Shown here piece after piece: positions 54,689-64,000 of a stretch of 64,000 bases of DNA (positions within the stretch are counted from its first letter, which is position 1; every line of letters starts with the position of its first letter). The position numbers were made by a program, and so were the translations under genes. This stretch comes from Prorocentrum cordatum. Taxonomy: Eukaryota > Sar > Dinophyceae > Prorocentrales > Prorocentraceae. The stretch lies in NCBI GenBank assembly GCA_963575745.1, contig CAUYUJ010022413.1, forward strand, positions 1 to 64,000, read 5' to 3'. The notes beneath the pieces are model-generated. The model searched no databases, had not been told where the DNA came from, and saw nothing but the letters and a program-made list of their open reading frames with translations.

Positions 54689-55290
54689 GGAGGAGGAGGA
54701 GGAGGAGGAGGAGGAGGAGGAGGAGGAGGAAGAGGAGGAGGAGGAGGGAGGGACAAAAGGCGCTGCTGATTCAAACCGAAGACCCAACTACACACAGAAT
54801 GTTTGGGAATAAGGCTGAGAACGCGGTGAGCTGATTTCGAAGAGGCCCCGTGCACGGCCCCATCCATGCAATGCAGGCGCGGAGTGCGCACAGGCGCAGA
54901 GGACAAGGAGGAGGAGGAGGAGGAGGAGGAGGTGGAGGAGGAGGAGGAGGAGGAGGAGAGGAGGAGGAGAGGAGGACGAGGAGGATGAGGATGAGAGGAG
55001 GAACAGGAGGAAAAGGAGGAGGAGGAAAATGAGGCTGGGAGGAAGAGGCACGACTCCCAGGCGTGCACAATCTGCGCCTGTGCGCACTCCGCGCCTGCAT
55101 TGCATGGATGGGGCCGTGCATGGGGCCCCTTCGAAATCATCTCACCGCGTTCTCAGCCTTATTCCCAAACATTCTGTGTGTAGTTGGGTCTTCGGTTTGA
55201 ATCAGCAGCGCCTTTTGTCCCTCCCTCCTCCTCCTCCTCTTCCTCCTCCTCCTCCTCCTCCTCCTCCTCCTCCTCCTCCTCCTCCCCCTC
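54689..55290. repeat. Large inverted repeat with GAG/CTC outer ends
   Basis: Arms 54743-54899 and 55071-55228 are inverted copies with only a few mismatches. Both continue outward into matching GAG (54689-54742) and CTC (55229-55290) tracts, including the same AAGAGG interruption. The spacer (54900-55070) is another GGA-rich tract. Total arm length is about 210 bp. The mirrored ORFs here (MGLRFESAAPFVPP on opposite strands) are by-products. Confidence 0.9.
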
Positions 55291-55449
55291 CCCCTCCCCC
55301 TCCCCCTCCTCCCATCCCTGTCTCTGCCCTCCGCACGTCCGCATCGTCCATGTAGTCATCATCGTCGTCATCATCGCCATCATCGGCATCCCGTTCTTGC
55401 CTCAGCCCTCCAGTGTTCATTTCGGCACACCATTCTCCGTTTCTTGACC

Positions 55450-56690
55450 CCAGAGGGAGTTCCAGCTAAGGCCCAATGCCAGGATCAGCATGGCAGCGGT
55501 GCTTGGTTTCTGCACACACCTCACACGTTTCGTGGCTCCATGACGAGCTCCAGCTAAGGCCTACATGCCAGTGTCCGCGTGGCGGTTGTGCTTCATGTCG
55601 GCGCACCCCTCACGCGCTTTGTGGCCCCATAGGGAGCTCCAGCTAAGGCTCAGACGTGTCGTGGCCCCATAGGGAACTCCAGCTGAGGCCCAAATGCCAG
55701 GGTCCGCATGGCGTCGGCGCCCTCGTCGGGCACACCTCTCACACGTTTCGTGGCCCCCTGGGGAGCTCCAGCGGCCGCCCCACCCATTTCGGCAGGGCTC
55801 CACCGAAGCCCCCCCGGGGCGGTGTCCACATGCGGCCGCCCCGCCAATTCGGGCACCTCGCGCACGTTTCCTGGTCCCCAGGCAGCTCCACCGACGGCCC
55901 CAGTGGCGGTGTCCACAGGCGGTCGCTCCAGCGTTTCGGGACACCTCTTACACGTTTCGTGCCCGATAGGGAGTTTCTTCGAAGGCGATACTCACAACGA
56001 CTGTTCTCGCAGCTGCACATGGTTGGGTCTTTCGGTCAGATAATTGTTGGTGTGCAGTTTTTTGTCCAACCATTGGGTTCTCGTCTTGAAGAGGCAGCGT
56101 CCCGCGTCCTTCCTTGCTCCTCGCTCCTTCCATCCATCCCTGCCCCTGCCTGCCGCGTGCCCATCTCGGCATACCGCTCACCCGTTTCGTGGTCCCATAG
56201 GGAGTTCCAACGAAGGCCCAAGTGCCAGGGTCCGCATGGCAGCGCCGCCTTCATTCCAGCACATCTCTCACACGTTTTATGGGCCCACAGAGAGCTCCAG
56301 CGAAGGCCCAAATCCCTAAGTCCGCATGGCGTCGCCGCACAATTTCGGGACGCCCTCACACGTTTCTTGGTCCCACAGGGGGCTACAGCGAAGACCAAAA
56401 TGCAGAGTACGCATGGCGTCGCCGCCTCATTTCGGCACGCCTCTCACGCGTTTCGTGGCCCCAAAGGGGCTTCAACGAAGGCCCAAATGCCAAAGTCCGC
56501 ATGGCGGCGCCGCCCCATTTCGGCACACCTCTCACACGTTTCCTGGCTCCGCAGGGAGCCCCAAATAATGCCCCAAGGTCTGCATTGCGGCGCCGCCTCA
56601 TTCCGGCACAACCCTCTTTTTTGCAGCCCCCAAGTGAGCTCCACCAAACGCCCTTGCAGCAGGGCTTGCATGGCGTACCCGCTCCCAATT
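55450..56690 (+). repeat. ~87-bp tandem repeat, about 14 copies
   Basis: Unit landmarks: GTCCGCATGGCGGCGCCGCC, TTCGGCACACCTCTCACACG, TTTCGTGGCCCCATAGGGAG, CTCCAGCGAAGGCCCAAATG. Anchors at about 56227, 56313, 56405, 56492 and 56577 give spacings of 85-92 bp. Being close to 29 codons, it keeps a frame open on the plus strand (55656-56699), but the translated unit is not a known protein. About 55985-56150 interrupts the array. Stray units occur near 56650 and 57510. Confidence 0.8.
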
Positions 56691-56719
56691 GGCACGTGAC
56701 TCACGCGCTTCGTCTACCT

Positions 56720-57570
56720 GTGTTGATTTACAGTGAAGGCAGATCTCGCGCGATGCTCTTTCCAGCTCCAAGTCTATGATATGTGCGACAAGGCTCGCAA
56801 TGCGTGGCCCACGAACCCTGCCTTGAGCGCCAGCCTGAGCCTGGAGCAGCTGCGGAAATGGCAAGTTGCGCTGAATAATATGGGTACCATGATGGTGGCA
56901 GATGAAAAGGTTTAGGAACCAAGTGAAGAGATGTGGAACCCCAGAGCCCCCAGGCCATCCAATGTGTGTCAGACTCCAGCGGGCGTTTGTGCACGAAAAT
57001 CGGCCCAACAAAGTGTGGTTGAAAATCTCAAGATCGAGCGGAGTAGTTTGAAAGTTTTTCTGCTACCTCTGTTTCTCGCTACCTGCTTACTGCTCATCTT
57101 CATGTTAGTCCGCTTCCTAAACGCTGGCGGAATTGTGGTTTCCACATGGCGAATAACAGCCCGAACTTCCGCCCCGGGCACATGCTTTTTGCACACGGTC
57201 CACGCCCAGGAAAAGGAACGGAAACGCAAGCGCGTATTTATTTTCTTCAGCCCCCGGGTGCTCCTTTGTCTGATCCCCAAGGTCTTGCACCCCGGGGATT
57301 CCTGGGAAAACGCAGATGTGGCCAGTCAGCTGTGCACCCCGTACTTTTTTCGCGCGGCTTCAAGCCCAGCCTCTGTCAGCAGCCAGGGCTGCTTCATATT
57401 TGCTGTCTCCTGGCCCTCCAGCTGGAAGGGCGGGCAAAACTGCTGATTCCCACGTCCGCGCAACAATGTTTAGCTTCGGGCTTCCACAGAGGGTCCCACC
57501 GAGGGCCCTCGTACCAGGGCTTGCATGGCTTAGCCGCCCACACTGCGGTACACCCTTCGCGCGTTTCGTG
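56720..57570. other. Unassigned GC-rich sequence
   Basis: No convincing gene. Long frames exist on both strands but lack recognisable motifs and overlap stray 87-bp repeat units. Confidence 0.4.
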
Positions 57571-57571
57571 G

Positions 57572-57572
<1 letters not shown>

Positions 57573-57610
<38 letters not shown>
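57573..57610. repeat. (GA)n microsatellite
   Basis: Uninterrupted AG dinucleotide run of about 36 bp. Confidence 0.9.
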
Positions 57611-57611
<1 letters not shown>

Positions 57612-57953
57612 GGCTGAAGTCCCCAGCGGCGGGGCTTGCATGGCGCCACCCCGCCAGGATCTGCGCGCCAGTGCGTCATTTTGCTCGTCCCCCTGCTTCT
57701 CGCTTCCCTCGCGGTACCCGCAGCTTCACGTTGTTGGGCCCTCCGCCAGGACAAAGTTTGCTCTTGCTGTGCTGTCTCAGCGTCACGCCTGCACAACGAG
57801 CCGATCGAGCCTGCTCCTCTGGTGTGGTGTGCTCCCCTGGTGTGCCCAAGCTCTCGAGCCCCCTGGCGGCCACAGTCCACTGGATGATGAGACTAATGAT
57901 AGTGATAACAGTGATGATGGTGGCACCGGCGCCACGATTGGTCGATCGAGAAG

Positions 57954-58177
57954 AGAAGAAGCGCCGTGCACGCCAAGGGGCACTGGCAGTGGCAGTTAGT
58001 GCAGAGTGAGGTGGAGACGCGAAGCGGTCGGGGCGACTGACCGCCAGGTACGGATATCTCTATACATATAGATGTATTGATAGAGGAGAAGGATCGCCAT
58101 GCACGCCGAGGGGCACTGGCAGTGAAAATTAGTGCAGATTGAGATTCAGACCCGAAGCGATCCTGGCGAGTGACCGC
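57954..58177 (+). repeat. Tandem duplication, unit ~130 bp
   Basis: GCACTGGCAGTG, TTAGTGCAGA and GAAGCG..GACTGACCGCC / GAGTGACCGCC occur twice (about 57954-58046 and 58083-58177). Confidence 0.7.
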
Positions 58178-58179
58178 CG

Positions 58180-59200
58180 AGCATGGAGCCCTTCCTTCCA
58201 CAGCACTCTCGCGGCCTCCGGTCCGCCTGCCGCCCAGAATACAGGGGCACGTGCACACCGCTTCTTGAGATGCTCCTCGGTCTGCCACGTCTCCCAGTGC
58301 CGAAGGGGCTCGCGAGTGCTGTCGTGCCCGGCGTGACGGCCGATTTCCCGATTGCGCTGTTGTCCTGGAGGGTGGCGGTCTCCAAGGCAGGCAGTTCAGG
58401 CGATCAGTGTCGCACGTGCTCAGATCAATTCTGTCAGGCATCCAACTGGCATACGAATGCGGTAGACTCGCAAGTTTCTGCAGGCAACGGGTTTGAAAAG
58501 CGTCCAGCTTGGATCGCTCTGGCTTGCTGAGAGCCGGACGGTGTGCAAGCGGTAAATCCGTTGTACCACCGGCTTCGCTGCGGCCGTAAACTTTTCTTGT
58601 GCCCCGACTCCGTCGAAGGCTTTTGCCCAGCCAAGTGCAAGCCTAGACTACGCCTCTAGCGCGTCTCCCAAATGACGTCGGGCGATGGGTGTCAGCAGTG
58701 CGAGTGCCAGAGCGGAAGCAGAACTGCGTGCTCCCGATGCGCTGCTCAGCGCCCTCGTCTTTCAAACGGGCAAGCGACTCCAGCGCATACCCGACAGGTA
58801 AAAGCGATACGGGACGGCAGTTCGCGCAAACGGCATTGCCACCCTTCCTGCAGATCGCTGTGACGATGGCCTTATGCCAGGCATCAGCACGCGGGTCCCG
58901 CATCGCTTACGTAGCAAAACCGCCTGCTCGCCGACCGAAGTGCCACTCCCACATATTGTGTTCTGAATTGGATAGGCACGCCGTCGTTGTCAGAAGCCTT
59001 GTTGTATTTCAAAGAAAAGACTGCCCACCATATATGCTTCTCTTTGATTGACCCCAGGTCGTCTGGGAACATGTTTTTCAAATGCGTGGGTAGTCCATCA
59101 GGGACGTTGTGCACACTGCTTGCGGGATAGTCGAAAAACGCTGTGCCAGCGTCTGAGCGCTGGAGCCGCGGTCGACCGGCACTCCCGACCCATTTCGCAT
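58180..59200 (-). pseudogene. Internally deleted canonical LINE RT relic
   Basis: Minus strand, frames broken. SLKYNKASDNDGVPIQF (fingers), CRPVSLLPVGYALESLARLK, GSTQFCFRSG, then motif A LALGWAKAFDGVG (Asp 58612-58614). About 40 codons later comes thumb sequence SKPERSKLDAFQTRCLQKL and PHSYASW, then TPGTT..GRRGRPR. RT motifs B to D, including the YADD box, are missing, so this copy was deleted internally. It belongs with the 51.9-53.4 kb relic and not with LINEs A-D. Confidence 0.65.
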
Positions 59201-59306
59201 GCGCCCCAGTGTTCCGTGGAGGAGTAGCAGAGACAGGAGAAGGAAGAGAAGGAGGAAATGCCCGTGGCTATCGGTACAGGTGGCCAGACATAGTTTCGCG
59301 TGTGTC

Positions 59307-59757
59307 GTGTTAGGTCGGGCGGGTCCCCCCACGGGTGGATTTTGGACGAAAAATATTCAACAGTCAGGTCATATTCGACAATAGCCAAACATATTTATAA
59401 CATCGTCCCCAGACTATTTTGGACTTTGTTTGAATGTTCATCCTGTAGAGGGAGAGGCCCGACTGGAGCGTCGTATGTCATGTCTCATTGTCTCACTGAT
59501 TGCGTGGCTTCCGTGGCGCAGTGCTATTCGGCTACTTGGCCGCCTCTGGGTGACCTGTTGCCCTCGCGCGCAACATGGGTAGTTTGAGGCGATTGTGTTT
59601 GCATGCTCCTCTTCAGGAGGGATATTCAAAAATAGTCTAAAAGTAATCAGGGAACGATGTTTCTGCCATTTTCTGACCATTTTGTGGTATTTTTGGCAAT
59701 TTTGTATTTTTCTTCCAAAGTCCGCCTGTAGGAGGACATGCCCGACCTAAGACTATG
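59307..59757. mobile_element. Possible TIR element, ~450 bp
   Basis: TTAGGTCGGGCGGGTCC..GGATTTTGGACGAAAAATA at the left and, inverted, TATTTTTCTTCCAAAGTCCG..GCCCGACCTAAG at the right, roughly 49-bp arms with several mismatches. No transposase. Target duplication not clear. Confidence 0.45.
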
Positions 59758-59759
59758 TG

Positions 59760-60880
59760 TAGCTTTCTAGGGCTGTCTTCAAGGCTGTCTTCGAGTCTTT
59801 TTTTTGCAAACGAGATATGATGTCGGCGGAATGGTCGGACGGTTCTGGGGAACGTTTGGCCAAACTTTGGCATGGTTATTGGGCTGCTTTTTTCCCAGGG
59901 TTGGGAGGGGAAGGTTTGGGGGGGTACCTTTCTGTCACGGTTGGCCCTGTGCGGCCTTCTTGGATGTGCCTGTCACGATCTGACAACCCCACGGGTTCCG
60001 GCTGTTTTTTGTCTGTCTTTGGGTGTGTGCATCCTGTTCTTAGCTGAGCTATTGTGTCCTCCTTCCCCTTTTTGCTTGTTCCGTCCCGTCCCATCCCACC
60101 CAAGGAGAGGGAAAGGAGTAGTTTCTGTCACGCGAAGGCATTTTTGGGTGCGACGCTCTGCGTCTGAGGGCGGCGTTTAACTAACCGAGTGACCCAGCGC
60201 GGGATCCCAAAAGTTGCAGCGGGCAAGGGGCTTATGCTGATCTCGGAAGAGCGCTTCGAAGAGGACAGTCTGGCCCTGACGCTGGAGGTGCTCGAGCAGC
60301 AGTGGCACGGCGAGCGTGAGGGAAAGGGAAAGGGGCCAGGGAGGGAAGGAGGAGGGAGCCCGCAGGGGCCTGCTGCCGATCCTCAAGAAGAGGGGCAGCA
60401 AAGACAGCCATAGATCCAGCAGCAGCAGCAGCAAGGCCAGCCCCCCCCGCGCGCGCGGGCGAGTCGCAAGCCATCCCCCGCGTTCCCCGTCCTGCCCCTG
60501 CACCTCCTCTGCTCGTGCCCCCTGCTCCGCGCCTCCTGCCTCGTCCCCGTCGCCCCCGCCCCCCCCCGCGCACGCGGGAGCGCTCTCGCGCGCGAGGACG
60601 GAGGCGGAGGACGGAGGAGGACCGCGTACACGGACAATAAGCTCGAACCCTGCGGCGCAAGATGCCTCGAACCTGGGGCGCAAGATGCCCCCCCCCTCAC
60701 CTGGGACCCCCAAACTTACAAATATTGAGGGTGCGGCAGTGGACAGGTGGTGGGGTGGACAGAACAACCACCCTTGCTGAAATCAACACTGATTTCGGGG
60801 GCGGGGGGCGTGCGTGTGTGGATGAACAGCTTCCTCGCGTATTTTGTCCATCTACTGGAGGAGGGGGGAGAGGGATCCAT
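59760..60880. other. Unassigned GC-rich sequence
   Basis: Several overlapping frames on both strands; none shows a known domain. The plus frame 60189-60413 begins ISEERFEEDSLALTLEVLEQ, a helical acidic stretch that could be an exon remnant, but there is no independent support. Confidence 0.3.
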
Positions 60881-60882
60881 GT

Positions 60883-61104
60883 AGGAGGAGGAGGATAAGG
60901 AGGAGCAGAAGGAGGAGCTGGAGGAGGAGGAGGCGGAGGCGCAGGCGGAGGCGGAGGCGGAGGAGGAGGAGGAGGCGGAGGAGGAGGAGGTGGTGGGGGA
61001 GGAGCTGGAGGAGGAGGAGGATGAGGAGGAAGAGGAGGCGGAGGAGGAGGAGGAAGAGGAGGAGGAGGAGGAGGAGCAGGAAGAGGAAGAGGAAGAGGAA
61101 GTAG
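60883..61104. repeat. GAG/GGC-rich triplet tract
   Basis: Long (GAG)n with GCG and GTG variants; coding on either strand would be Arg- or Leu-rich low complexity. Confidence 0.9.
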
Positions 61105-61466
61105 GAAACGAATAATAGTAGTACTAATAAAATCCTCTCACTCATGATATTAATAATACCAGTATGAAGAAACAGCATACGCAGACGAATCATTATACGA
61201 ACCATACTAATACTAATCACGACGAATGCTATTACGAACACTAATATGCACCGCACTTAGAATAATAATGATATCAAGACTAATGCTAAGACTAAGTATA
61301 CGAATAAACATTTTAATGATAATAATGATGATAGGACGACTAAGCATACCACTAATACTAGTAGACTAATAATACTAAGAATAATAATACGAATAACAAT
61401 GATGCTCATACTAATACTAATGCGATTATTTATTATCATAAGAATATTACTAATACTAATAAGAGG
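61105..61466. repeat. AT-rich ACTAAT-type island between GAG tracts
   Basis: Built largely from ACTAAT, AATAAT and ACGA triplet-phased words, with no C/G-rich segment. It is bounded on both sides by GAG tracts. No gene or RNA recognised. Confidence 0.75.
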
Positions 61467-61610
61467 AGGAGAAGGAGGAGGAGAAGGGGGAGGGTGGAGG
61501 AGCAGGAGGAGGAGGAGGAGGAGGAGGAGGAGGAGGAGGAGGAGGAGGAGGAGGAGGAGGAGGAGGAGGAGGAGGAGGAGGAGGAGGAGTAGAGGAGGAG
61601 GAGAAGGAGG
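61467..61610. repeat. (GAG)n tract
   Basis: About 100 bp of almost pure GAG at 61508-61590, flanked by mixed GGA/GAA. 61610-62400 beyond it has no recognised gene. Confidence 0.9.
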
Positions 61611-62416
61611 GGGGGGAGCCTTCCCGATCCACTCCTCTCGGCTCTCCTTCACCTTCCCGTCAGCCCCCCGCGGGAGTGTGCCCCCCGCAGCCGCCCCCGG
61701 CCGTGCCTCCCGCGGGCTCCCGAGCTCTCGGCGGGCGAGGGGCCCCCCTGGCGCGGCGCTGACTGCCTGGGCTCGTGAGCTTCCTGTCCTCTTCCATCTG
61801 ACCTCGGCGTCGAGCGGAGTTTCGGGCTGGAGGTCCGAGATTTTCGGACATTCCCTTGGTTCTCGACGGCCGTCCAGCCTCGGGGTGCATTCCAGCGGCA
61901 TTCCAGGGATGCATTCCGCCGGAGACCCGAGTGTCGACCCAAGAGCCACATTCGGCGGCGCACCCGAGGGGAAGTGAGAAGGAGAAGGCTTTCTCAGAAG
62001 GCTGCGGGGTTGTTTGTGTCTTTTGGGAAGCCTCAGAGAACTTCTCAGAAGGCCAGGGGACTTCGAGCCTTCTGAGAAGGCCCGCCCCTTCTCAATTCCC
62101 CCTGGCCTCGCCGCCGATTGCCCTGTTCCTCCTCCCTGATTATCTCTGAGCTTGCTCTTGCGGTCGCGCGCGAGCGCGTCCCCTTCCGTGCCCTCTTGCG
62201 CGATGGGCTCCCCCCTGTCCTTGCTGCCCACCCTGACCCTGCGGAGCCCGTTTCCCGAATGCTCCCGAGCAGAGGCGCCCGCCATGTCGCGGTCGCGGCG
62301 GTCGCGGCCCTGGCCCAACTTCGGAGGGCACCAACTCTATACCTGCACCGCTCCTGGTCGGGCCGATCCGGGAGCAGTGCGGATGCCTCTCTGCCCGAGG
62401 GAGGAGGGCGTGCGCA

Positions 62417-62454
62417 CCGATCCTGGGCCCAGGACGAGCCTGGGCCAGGATCGG
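62417..62454. repeat. Strong hairpin, ~16-bp arms
   Basis: CCGATCCTGGGCCCAGG, a short loop, CCTGGGCCAGGATCGG: nearly perfect arms. The neighbouring sequence to 62820 repeats CCGATTCGG-like words. No gene recognised. Confidence 0.75.
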
Positions 62455-63130
62455 CGCAGGTATACAGTCGACGCCCTCCTGCAGCTGACGGCAGCCGCTG
62501 GCAGCCCGTTCGCACCGCTGAGCGCGGAGGGGCAGTGTGACGAGGAGTCCGCGCTCGCGGCGTTCGCGGCCGGAGGTGCCAGCGAGGCGCGCGCTATCCT
62601 GGGGGCCTTCAAGGACCAGTGTCCGTGCCGATCCGATTCGGCATGGATTCCGGCGGGCTGGCTCCGCTTCGGCACCGACACCGAAGGCCCGATGCGGCCC
62701 GATGTTTGTGCGTGGCGCGGCCGATTCGTTTCGACTCGATTCCGACTCCGTGCCGATGCGGTTCGATCCGACTGGATCCGATTCGGTGTGACCGATCTCG
62801 AAGGGGCTCCCATTGGCCTTCGAGGTCGGGCGATGAGGGCCGTGCACCGATCCTGGGCTTCAGGGCGCGCCCGGCCAGCGTCTCTGCATGCGCACTCATG
62901 GCCACGGAGACCAGAATAATTACGGCAGCTTCGCGTCGCGTCGACCGGCGGCGACTCCGGCGCGGGCGTTCAAGGTTGAACGCCGCGCGTGGCCCAGCAT
63001 CGGCCCGTCCTTGGACGATCCGGCCTCTTTGAAAGGGCCGACCGTTCAAAGTTCGAACGATCCCCGCGGCGTCGGGAACCACCGCCGTGGTCGACACGAC
63101 GCGAACCTGCCGTACTGCAAGCCAGGACTT

Positions 63131-63325
63131 TCGGGTCGGGCGAAAGGGGGGGATTGGGAAAGGGCGGGTTACGAAATTTGCTGCATGCAGCTGGTTTCGG
63201 CCTCACCGAGGGGCCAATTCCTCGATACATGGCCGCTCCCGGCGCCGGGAGGCGCCGGAAGAATCAGCTACGTGAGCTGATTCTCACCCCCCCCCTTTGC
63301 TATCCCCCCCTTTCGCCCGACCCGA
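63131..63325. mobile_element. 195-bp MITE with perfect 24-bp TIRs and 5-bp TSD
   Basis: Terminal inverted repeats 63131-63154 and 63302-63325 are exact (TCGGGTCGGGCGAAAG at the start). GACTT is duplicated at 63126-63130 and 63326-63330. The interior holds two more stems: GAATCAGCT..AGCTGATTC and CTCCCGGCGCCGGGAG. No coding. A recently inserted DNA element, class unassigned. Confidence 0.9.
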
Positions 63326-63410
63326 GACTTGACCGGATCCCCCTGGAGAACACGGACTACGAACGGGGGATGGTTTCGGCCCGCGGCCGCCGTTCTCTCG
63401 CGGGTGCGCC

Positions 63411-63640
63411 GGCGTCTTGGTTCAGTGCCAAGTCCCGTCTACGGGGCCTTGGTACGAGGGGGAGGAGGAGGAGGAGGAGGAGGAGGAGGAGGAGGAGGAG
63501 GAGGAAGAGGAGGAGGAGGAGGAGGAGGAGGAGGAGGACGACGAGGAGGAGAAGGAGGAGGAGGAGCAGGAGGAGGAGGAGGTGGTGGCGGAGGAGGCGT
63601 CTTGGTTCAGTGCCAGGACGTCCCGTCTGCGGGGCCCTGA
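63411..63640. repeat. (GGA)n tract inside a direct duplication
   Basis: GGCGTCTTGGTTCAGTGCCA and a following CCCGTCT(A/G)CGGGGCC occur on both sides (about 63411-63452 and 63596-63640) of a GGA tract (63459-63598). The triplet expansion therefore sits between two copies of one sequence. Confidence 0.8.
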
Positions 63641-64000
63641 TCCAGGTCCTCCGCGGGGGCGCGGAAAGATGGTCGCGCTTCGCGCGCCGAGGCCTGGTCT
63701 GGAGCGGCTGCCCTTCTCTCCACGGGGAGCGGCGCGAGGGCGCGAGGGCGCGAACATGGCCGCGCGTCGCGCATCGAGGGGCGCAATGCACAGTTTCCGC
63801 CCTTCTTCAAACGGATTGCGCTGGCATGGGGAGCAGGCCGCCCCTGTCATCCTCCACCGGCCATGCAGCTGCGCCCCCGCGCGAAGCCGCCGCCGCGTCG
63901 TGCGCGGGACGGGGGGGTGGATTGAGGAGGGCCCAGGGGAGTGGTCCTCGAAGCGCCGAACCAGCAGATTTGGTTACGGCCCTGTTCTCTTCGTGTGGGA
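63641..64000. other. Unassigned GC-rich end of window
   Basis: No recognisable gene. Frames on the minus strand run through the GGA tract and are low complexity. Confidence 0.35.

Noticed and set aside
54562-55389. Long ORFs rich in Ser, Pro, Glu or Gly across GAG/CTC tracts
   Set aside because: They are open on both strands only because the triplet repeat lacks stops, and no non-repetitive domain is attached.
55656-56699. 347-codon ORF across the 87-bp array as a gene
   Set aside because: The unit is 29 codons long, so a frame stays open by period. Copies differ in length and an interruption breaks the array.
1-64000. CRISPR arrays, tRNA, rRNA or host protein-coding genes
   Set aside because: No spacer-repeat regularity, no tRNA-like B box with arms, no rRNA stretch and no conserved host domain was found on either strand by eye.

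Overview
ORGANISM. The window is nuclear DNA of a eukaryote, almost certainly a dinoflagellate. The best evidence is at 40045-40074: two head-to-tail 15-nt units, CCATTGTGGCTCAAG and CCATTTTGGCTCAAG. The second is the exact 3' part of the dinoflagellate trans-spliced leader (DinoSL). Units lacking the first six leader bases are the known signature of dinoflagellate mRNAs that were trans-spliced, reverse-transcribed and trans-spliced again. Shorter leader 3' ends (TTGGCTCAAG, GGCTCAAG) sit at the 5' ends of other retroelements here. No host protein gene, rRNA, tRNA, operon or CRISPR array was recognised; the window is almost wholly repeats and retroelements.

LAYOUT. 1-8.5 kb: mosaic of a degenerate ~180-bp tandem repeat, two dispersed modules, and many copies of a short hairpin cassette (CGGCGGTAAC..GGTTGACGGTTTACCGCCG). 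8.5-31.6 kb: five larger retroelements plus non-autonomous relatives, each tied to a hairpin cassette: element G (8.5-10.1), intact LINE A (11.7-17.4), elements I' and I (17.8-19.8), F (20.2-21.35), a LINE 3' fragment (24.7-25.35) and decayed LINE B (25.6-31.6). 31.6-34.8 kb: more mosaic, with terminal-inverted-repeat elements. 34.8-40.0 kb: LINE C, whose 5' half is inverted relative to its 3' half. 40.0-46.6 kb: LINE D, decayed, with trans-spliced-leader relics at its 5' end. 46.6-49.5 kb: a tail fragment E and element H, which carries its own long ORF. 49.5-51.6 kb: mosaic. 51.6-64 kb: GC-rich DNA with two minus-strand remnants of a different, canonical LINE type, MITE-like elements with target-site duplications, an 87-bp tandem repeat, a large inverted repeat and long GAG/CTC tracts.

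HOW IT WORKS TOGETHER. LINEs A-D form one family: ORF1, an in-frame UGA followed by C, then ORF2 with AP-like endonuclease, reverse transcriptase and RNase H. Three protein features are unusual and shared: RT motif C reads WADN, RT motif B carries E or D where Gln is canonical, and the RNase H motifs occur in circularly permuted order. The 3' tails of the family end in short A-runs that abut the same half of the hairpin cassette. Several insertions have 10-11 bp target duplications centred on the cassette loop (AACCAAGGTT, GACCAGGTTG, AACCTGTGGCC). I infer a site-specific retroelement system that uses the hairpin repeat as landing site, whose mRNAs are trans-spliced, and which mobilises non-autonomous elements sharing its 3' end. 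LINE A has both reading frames open and is the likeliest autonomous copy.
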